In this document: positions 7,758 through 10,898 of the stretch, piece by piece | Layout: each line of letters begins with the position of its first letter | How positions within the stretch are numbered: position 1 is the first letter of the stretch | Assembly: GCA_022600655.1 (NCBI GenBank) | Contig: JAHZJZ010000354.1 | Location: 1-10,898 of the forward strand | DNA from: Campylobacterota bacterium | GTDB taxonomy: Bacteria > Campylobacterota > Campylobacteria > Campylobacterales > Sulfurovaceae | Direction of reading: 5' to 3' | DNA length: 10,898 bases | The notes under the pieces: generated by a model | The model's database searches: none | The model's input: the letters and a program-made list of their open reading frames with translations, nothing else | What the model was told of the DNA's origin: nothing | Position numbers and translations under genes: made by a program

Positions 7758-8129
7758 CTAAATTAACTTACAATCATAATTTCTAAATTTTCCATCATCA
7801 CTCATCAGATAGTAGTCACGATTTATAGATTGAGATATAAGCATTCTATCAAATGGGTCTTTATGATGAAATGGCATCTCTTTAAGAGCAAAAGAGTCCT
7901 CTGCTGAAAAATCTAATATCTCAAAACCACTATCTTTTGCAGTCTCTATAGGGCCAAAATCTATCTTTAACTTTCCAATTGAGACTTTTATCATTATCTC
8001 AATAAAGGTGATAGAACTTATAAAAATAGTATTTTCTGGATTGTTCATAATATTAACTTTAGAAGAAGATATTTTTTCGGGTTCAGAAACAGTCCATAGA
8101 AAAATATGGGTATCAATAATAATATTCAT
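7758..8129 (-). CDS. vapC: PIN-domain ribonuclease toxin, VapC family
   Basis: 123 residues, a normal length for VapC. The acidic metal-binding residues of PIN-domain nucleases are in place: Asp6 in the N-terminal strand IIIDTHIF, Glu44 in SSITFIEI, Asp94 in the HHKDPFDRM motif (with Asp91 nearby), and Asp111 or Asp112 in MSDDGKF. VapC toxins cleave RNA, often tRNA or rRNA, with Mg2+ and are held inactive by a co-expressed antitoxin; the target here is unknown. The ATG lies three bases after the stop of the upstream antitoxin gene, so the two are almost certainly co-translated from one mRNA. The gene ends tail-to-tail with mutS7, about 100 bases away. No residue needed for catalysis appears to be missing, so the toxin should be functional. 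Confidence 0.85.
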   Translation of the reverse strand: MNIIIDTHIFLWTVSEPEKISSSKVNIMNNPENTIFISSITFIEIMIKVSIGKLKIDFGPIETAKDSGFEILDFSAEDSFALKEMPFHHKDPFDRMLISQSINRDYYLMSDDGKFRNYDCKLI

Positions 8130-8132
8130 ACA

Positions 8133-8360
8133 CTATTCCCCATAAAACATACTGTTTATCTCTCTATCCTCTGCCATAATGTCATCAAAAAAAGTAACTC
8201 TACCTTTTGCTAAACCAAATTTTATTTTGCTTTTAGGTTGAGTAGTGTTAGCAGCAATAATAAATATCTGAACACTCTTTTGATTATATAACTCTTGATA
8301 CTCTTTTGGAATTTGAACAATACCATTTTGAATAGATGCTTTGAATTCTATAGTATTCAT
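8133..8360 (-). CDS. VapB-like antitoxin of the PIN-toxin module
   Basis: 75 residues. The N-terminal half (about 3-36) has a short beta-rich pattern with NGIVQIPKEY, similar to SpoVT/AbrB-like or DUF2281-like antitoxins; it would be the DNA-binding or dimerisation part. The C-terminal half has KFGLAKGRVTFFDDI and an acidic end, resembling the toxin-neutralising tails in which a FG.AKG segment is followed by DD residues. Position is the best evidence: it lies directly upstream of the PIN toxin gene, with only three bases between the stop and the toxin ATG. RBS AAGGAA (8366-8371) lies five bases before the ATG. Such antitoxins usually repress their own promoter, which is inferred here and not shown. 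Exact family assignment is uncertain. Confidence 0.75.
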   Translation of the reverse strand: MNTIEFKASIQNGIVQIPKEYQELYNQKSVQIFIIAANTTQPKSKIKFGLAKGRVTFFDDIMAEDREINSMFYGE

Positions 8361-8390
8361 GGTTATTCCTTTTTAGATTTGGTTGTTTTG

Positions 8391-8399
8391 ATTATAACA
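8391..8399 (-). promoter_or_regulatory. Extended -10 promoter of the toxin-antitoxin operon
   Basis: On the - strand the sequence TGTTATAAT (8399-8391) is a perfect extended -10 element, TG-N-TATAAT. No good -35 box is seen about 17 bases further upstream, which is common for extended -10 promoters. Transcription would start near 8384, giving a leader of about 23 bases that carries the antitoxin RBS. Confidence 0.65.
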
Positions 8400-8551
8400 T
8401 AGCAAGATTAATGTTACTTCTATTCTCTTAGGATAGATGAAATACGACGGCAGATTAAGTATTGGATTTAGTTATTATTGCCTATTCATCCCACCTCATA
8501 GAGGATAGGACGAGAGGTGTAGCGAGTAAATATTAGAAGATAGTATATTAG
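8400..8551. other. Non-coding gap between accA and the toxin-antitoxin operon
   Basis: No convincing gene lies here; a 23-codon frame starting with ATG at 8437 (+) has no recognisable product. Several small dyads are present: TCTAT/ATAGA (8419-8423 and 8433-8437), CCTAT/ATAGG (8481-8485 and 8505-8509) and CACCTC/GAGGTG (8492-8497 and 8514-8519). The stretch 8481-8519 could fold, but neither a T-run nor a clear promoter accompanies it. It may be a degraded remnant or a regulatory region. Confidence 0.3.
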
Positions 8552-8581
8552 AAAAAGCTTTTACTATTATTCAGTAAAAGC
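8552..8581 (-). terminator. Intrinsic terminator overlapping the end of accA
   Basis: Read on the - strand, GCTTTTACT (8581-8573) pairs perfectly over nine bases with AGTAAAAGC (8565-8557), around a seven-base loop. It is followed directly by TTTTT (8556-8552). The first arm is coding sequence of accA and its stop codon lies at the loop. The stem is AT-rich, but its length and adjacent T-run make it the best terminator in the window. Confidence 0.75.
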
Positions 8582-9502
8582 TCCAACAGCTGTTAATCGT
8601 TTGTAACGTTGCTCTAGCATTTCATCAGTAGATAGCTCTTTTAACTGACGAACATTTTCTAAGAAATACTCTTTAACCACTTGTGCAGCTTGATGTTTCT
8701 CACGGTGAGCTCCAATGAGTGGTTCATCTAAGATATCATCAATTAGACCATGTTCATGTAAATCATTAGGTGTAATTTTCAGTGCATTACTTGCTTGTTC
8801 AACCTTTTTAGGGTCATTCCACAAAATAGCTGCACAACCCTCAGGCGAGATAACAGCAAATACAGAGTAACGCATCATCGCCAATTTATCGGCTACACCA
8901 ATGGCTAACGCTCCACCAGAACCACCCTCTCCAATAACCACTGAAACCATAGGTACTTTCACAGAAGTAAACTCAAACAAGTTTTTAGCAATCGCTTCAC
9001 TCTGTCCACGCTCTTCAGCACCTAAACCAGGGTATGCACCAGGAGTGTCTATAAGCATTAGTACAGGAATATTAAACTTCTCTGCTAACTTTACGGCTCT
9101 CAGTGCTTTTCTGTATCCCTCAGGATTAGGCATACCAAAGTTTCTTTTGAGCTTATGTTTGGTTCCACGACCCTTCTGCTCACCAATAACCATGGTTTTT
9201 TGACCATCGATATATCCTAGGTAGCACAAGATAGCTGGGTCATCACGGAAAGCTCTGTCTCCATGAATCTCATACGCATCTTCCATAATCAGACGAATAT
9301 AGTCTAGGGCATAAGGTCTATCAGGATGTCTAGCCAATTGTAACTTCTGATAGTCACTTAAACCTTTAAATGTTTTTGTAACCTCTTTGTTTAAATCTTT
9401 TTGAAAAGACTCAAGGGCATACTCATCATCTCTAGCACGAGCCGAATCAATATCTTCTTGAATCTGCTCAATTTTTTTTTCAAACTCTAAATAAGTTGCC
9501 AT
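8567..9502 (-). CDS. accA: Acetyl-CoA carboxylase carboxyltransferase subunit alpha
   Basis: 311 residues, near the usual 310-320. AccA and AccD form the carboxyltransferase that moves the carboxyl group from carboxybiotin on AccB to acetyl-CoA, making malonyl-CoA for fatty-acid synthesis in the cytoplasm. Recognisable blocks are the N-terminal helical region with DDEYALE (25-31), LARHPDRPY (56-64), GDRAFRDDPA (81-90), IGEQKGRGT (106-114), LIDTPGAYPGLGAEERGQ (150-167) and GEGGSGGALAIG (191-202). The last contains the glycine-rich oxyanion-type loop of crotonase-fold carboxyltransferases. Start ATG with AAGGA (9513-9509). That RBS overlaps the stop codon of fabF nine bases upstream, which suggests translational coupling. 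The last codons form half of the terminator stem. AccB, AccC and AccD are not in the window. Confidence 0.97.
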   Translation of the reverse strand: MATYLEFEKKIEQIQEDIDSARARDDEYALESFQKDLNKEVTKTFKGLSDYQKLQLARHPDRPYALDYIRLIMEDAYEIHGDRAFRDDPAILCYLGYIDGQKTMVIGEQKGRGTKHKLKRNFGMPNPEGYRKALRAVKLAEKFNIPVLMLIDTPGAYPGLGAEERGQSEAIAKNLFEFTSVKVPMVSVVIGEGGSGGALAIGVADKLAMMRYSVFAVISPEGCAAILWNDPKKVEQASNALKITPNDLHEHGLIDDILDEPLIGAHREKHQAAQVVKEYFLENVRQLKELSTDEMLEQRYKRLTAVGAFTE

Positions 9503-9511
9503 ATAACATCC

Positions 9512-10729
9512 TTATATTTTTTTAAAGATTACAACCCCATTAGTTCCACCAAAACCAAAAGAGTTACTCATAACAACATTAAGATCTGCATCTCTTGCAA
9601 CATTTGGGACATAATCCAAGTCACAATTCGCATCAGGTGTTGTATAGTTGATTGTTGGTGGTATCTTACCATCACGCATTGCCATAATAGAGATTACAGC
9701 TTCAATAGCTCCTGCAGCCCCTAAACAGTGACCAATCTGACCTTTAGTTGAACTAACAGGAGGACAGTTCTCAGCTCCACCAAAAGCCTCTTTAATCGCC
9801 GCTGTTTCATTTTTATCATTTGCTGGTGTACTGGTACCATGTGCATTGATATAGTCAACTTTCACATCACCTGCCATTCTTAGTGCTGCTTTTATCGCTC
9901 TAAGTGGACCATCAGGTACTGGTGTAGTAATATGATTCGCATCACCACTCTCACCAAACCCAACAACTTCTGCGTAAATAGTAGCACCACGTGCCACTGC
10001 AGACTCATACTCTTCTAAAATTAATGCTCCTGCACCTTCACCCATAACAAAACCATTTCTATCTGCATCAAATGGTCTTGAAGCCCCTTGTGGATTTTCA
10101 TTATTGGTACTCAGTGCTTTCATCGAAGCAAATCCACCAATTCCTGCACCACAGATTGCTGATTCAGCACCAATCACTAACATCTGGTCTGCACCATCAA
10201 GCATAATCGTTTTAGCTGCTTCAGAGATTGCATGTGTACCAGCAGCACAAGCTGTTACCACAGATAAGTTTGGCCCTTTAATTCCATGTTCGATAGAGAT
10301 AAATCCACCTAACATATTAACCAGTGATGATGGAATGAAAAATGGAGAGATACGTCTTGGTCCTCTAGTATCACAAACTACTGAGTTTTTTTCAATATTT
10401 GGTAAACCACCAATACCTGATGCAGAGACAATACCAAATCGCTCATTATCAACTTTATCTGCAATATCTGCATCAATCATCGCTTCATTAGCTGCTTTCA
10501 TACCAAGTTGGATAAATCGGTCGGCTTTCTTAACCTCTTTAGCATCCATTACTTCACTTGGATTAAAACCAACAACTTCACCTGCAATTTTTACAGAGAA
10601 TTTTTCAGCATCAAAAAGTTCAATCTCTCTAATCCCACATTTTCCATCTAAAATGGCCGAAAATGCCGTCTCTTTATCTTGCCCCACACTGTTGATCATT
10701 CCTAAGCCAGTAATTACTACTCGTTTCAC
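9512..10729 (-). CDS. fabF: Beta-ketoacyl-ACP synthase II
   Basis: 405 residues, typical of FabF (about 412). It condenses malonyl-ACP with acyl-ACP in the elongation step of type II fatty-acid synthesis. The thiolase-fold catalytic triad is intact: Cys161 in VVTACAAG, His297 in NAHGTSTP and His334 in KGQIGHCLGAAGA. The glycine-rich C-terminal loop NSFGFGGTN (389-397) is also present. The N-terminus KRVVITGLG is characteristic of the family. The start codon is GTG at 10729, chosen because AGGAG (10739-10735) lies five bases upstream and the family's N-terminus begins exactly there. It follows acpP on the same strand, with a 109-base gap containing a strong hairpin, and precedes accA by nine bases. 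FabB is the alternative ketosynthase, but the linkage to acpP and the overall sequence favour FabF. Confidence 0.97.
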   Translation of the reverse strand: MKRVVITGLGMINSVGQDKETAFSAILDGKCGIREIELFDAEKFSVKIAGEVVGFNPSEVMDAKEVKKADRFIQLGMKAANEAMIDADIADKVDNERFGIVSASGIGGLPNIEKNSVVCDTRGPRRISPFFIPSSLVNMLGGFISIEHGIKGPNLSVVTACAAGTHAISEAAKTIMLDGADQMLVIGAESAICGAGIGGFASMKALSTNNENPQGASRPFDADRNGFVMGEGAGALILEEYESAVARGATIYAEVVGFGESGDANHITTPVPDGPLRAIKAALRMAGDVKVDYINAHGTSTPANDKNETAAIKEAFGGAENCPPVSSTKGQIGHCLGAAGAIEAVISIMAMRDGKIPPTINYTTPDANCDLDYVPNVARDADLNVVMSNSFGFGGTNGVVIFKKI

Positions 10730-10734
10730 TCGAT

Positions 10735-10739
10735 CTCCT
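10735..10739 (-). promoter_or_regulatory. Ribosome binding site deciding the GTG start of fabF
   Basis: AGGAG on the - strand ends five bases before GTG at 10729. There is no ATG in frame that would preserve the conserved KRVVITGLG N-terminus. Confidence 0.75.
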
Positions 10740-10804
10740 ATTTAACTTTTTAAGATATACATCAGAAGATATCGTTATAACTTCTCAGATATATTTTAAC
10801 AGAT

Positions 10805-10830
10805 GATAAACCCTAAAACTAGGGTTTATC
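10805..10830 (-). repeat. Perfect 10-bp hairpin between acpP and fabF
   Basis: GATAAACCCT (10805-10814) and AGGGTTTATC (10821-10830) pair perfectly across a six-base loop. On the - strand it begins eight bases after the acpP stop. What follows is ATCTGTTAAAAT, without a T-run, so full termination is unlikely. It may be a leaky terminator, an mRNA-stabilising structure or a processing site that lets acpP be expressed more than fabF-accA. The rest of the intergenic gap shows no clear promoter. Confidence 0.6.
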
Positions 10831-10838
10831 TAATAGAA

Positions 10839-10898
10839 TTAACCTTGAATATTTTCGATAAACTGAATAGCATCTGTTACAGTTGCAATTTTTTCAGC
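10839..10898 (-). CDS. acpP: Acyl carrier protein (C-terminal fragment, cut by window edge)
   Basis: The last 19 codons and TAA stop of a gene entering from the right edge. They encode AEKIATVTDAIQFIENIQG, the characteristic end of acyl carrier protein (the final helix, preceded by the E-K-I-x-T-V-x-D-A turn). The phosphopantetheine-bearing serine lies outside the window. ACP carries growing acyl chains through fatty-acid synthesis and is the direct partner of FabF, encoded next. The order acpP-fabF-accA is conserved in Campylobacterota such as Helicobacter pylori, which supports the call despite the short fragment. Confidence 0.92.
   Translation of the reverse strand, partial: AEKIATVTDAIQFIENIQG

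Noticed and set aside
8437..8508. Short + strand frame beginning MKYDGRL as a transposase remnant
   Set aside because: Only 23 codons, and beyond the first few residues it does not match a transposase N-terminus that I know.
8481..8519. CRISPR-like or tandem repeat
   Set aside because: Only short imperfect dyads are present; there are no regularly spaced identical repeats.
8901..9203. Open frame of 100 codons opposite accA
   Set aside because: Lies wholly antisense to conserved accA motifs, with a low-complexity Pro/Ser-rich product.
10104..10745. Long + strand open frame of 213 codons opposite fabF
   Set aside because: It is antisense to a clearly conserved fabF, lacks an RBS and its product resembles nothing; it is a by-product of fabF codon use.

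Overview
The window looks like part of a free-living member of the Campylobacterota (Epsilonproteobacteria; Sulfurimonas, Sulfurovum or Arcobacter-like). The base composition is AT-rich. The order acpP-fabF-accA is the arrangement typical of this phylum. The central gene encodes a MutS7-type protein, a subfamily known mainly from Campylobacterota, giant viruses and octocoral mitochondria. The genus is an inference; no rRNA or tRNA lies in the window.

Left part (1-2388, + strand): the 3' portion of a multi-pass membrane protein of unknown function, open to the left edge. It is followed 27 bases later by a DEAD-box RNA helicase with the C-terminal RNA-binding domain of DbpA. The two may be co-transcribed.

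Centre (2385-7655): a large lipoprotein gene on the - strand ends tail-to-tail with dbpA, overlapping it by four bases. The lipoprotein has two cadherin/Ig-like repeats, a carboxypeptidase-regulatory-like domain, an HEWGH zinc-metalloprotease core and a PPC-like C-terminus. It diverges from a 976-residue mutS7 gene on the + strand. The 120-base gap between them holds a near-consensus sigma70 promoter for mutS7, a weaker promoter for the lipoprotein, and a dyad that could be an operator. MutS7 fuses a complete MutS mismatch-recognition ATPase to an apparently intact C-terminal HNH nuclease. It is the most distinctive gene here, because one polypeptide carries both recognition and nicking modules in a phylum lacking canonical MutL/MutH.

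Right part (7656-10898, all - strand): a compact toxin-antitoxin pair (PIN-domain VapC-like toxin and a small VapB-like antitoxin) with an extended -10 promoter, about 170 bases of non-coding DNA upstream of it, then the fatty-acid synthesis cluster acpP (partial) - fabF - accA. The accA gene ends inside its own intrinsic terminator. A perfect 10-bp hairpin separates acpP from fabF. FabF and acyl carrier protein act in chain elongation, and AccA helps supply malonyl-CoA to the same pathway.

No mobile element, CRISPR array, tRNA or rRNA was recognised.
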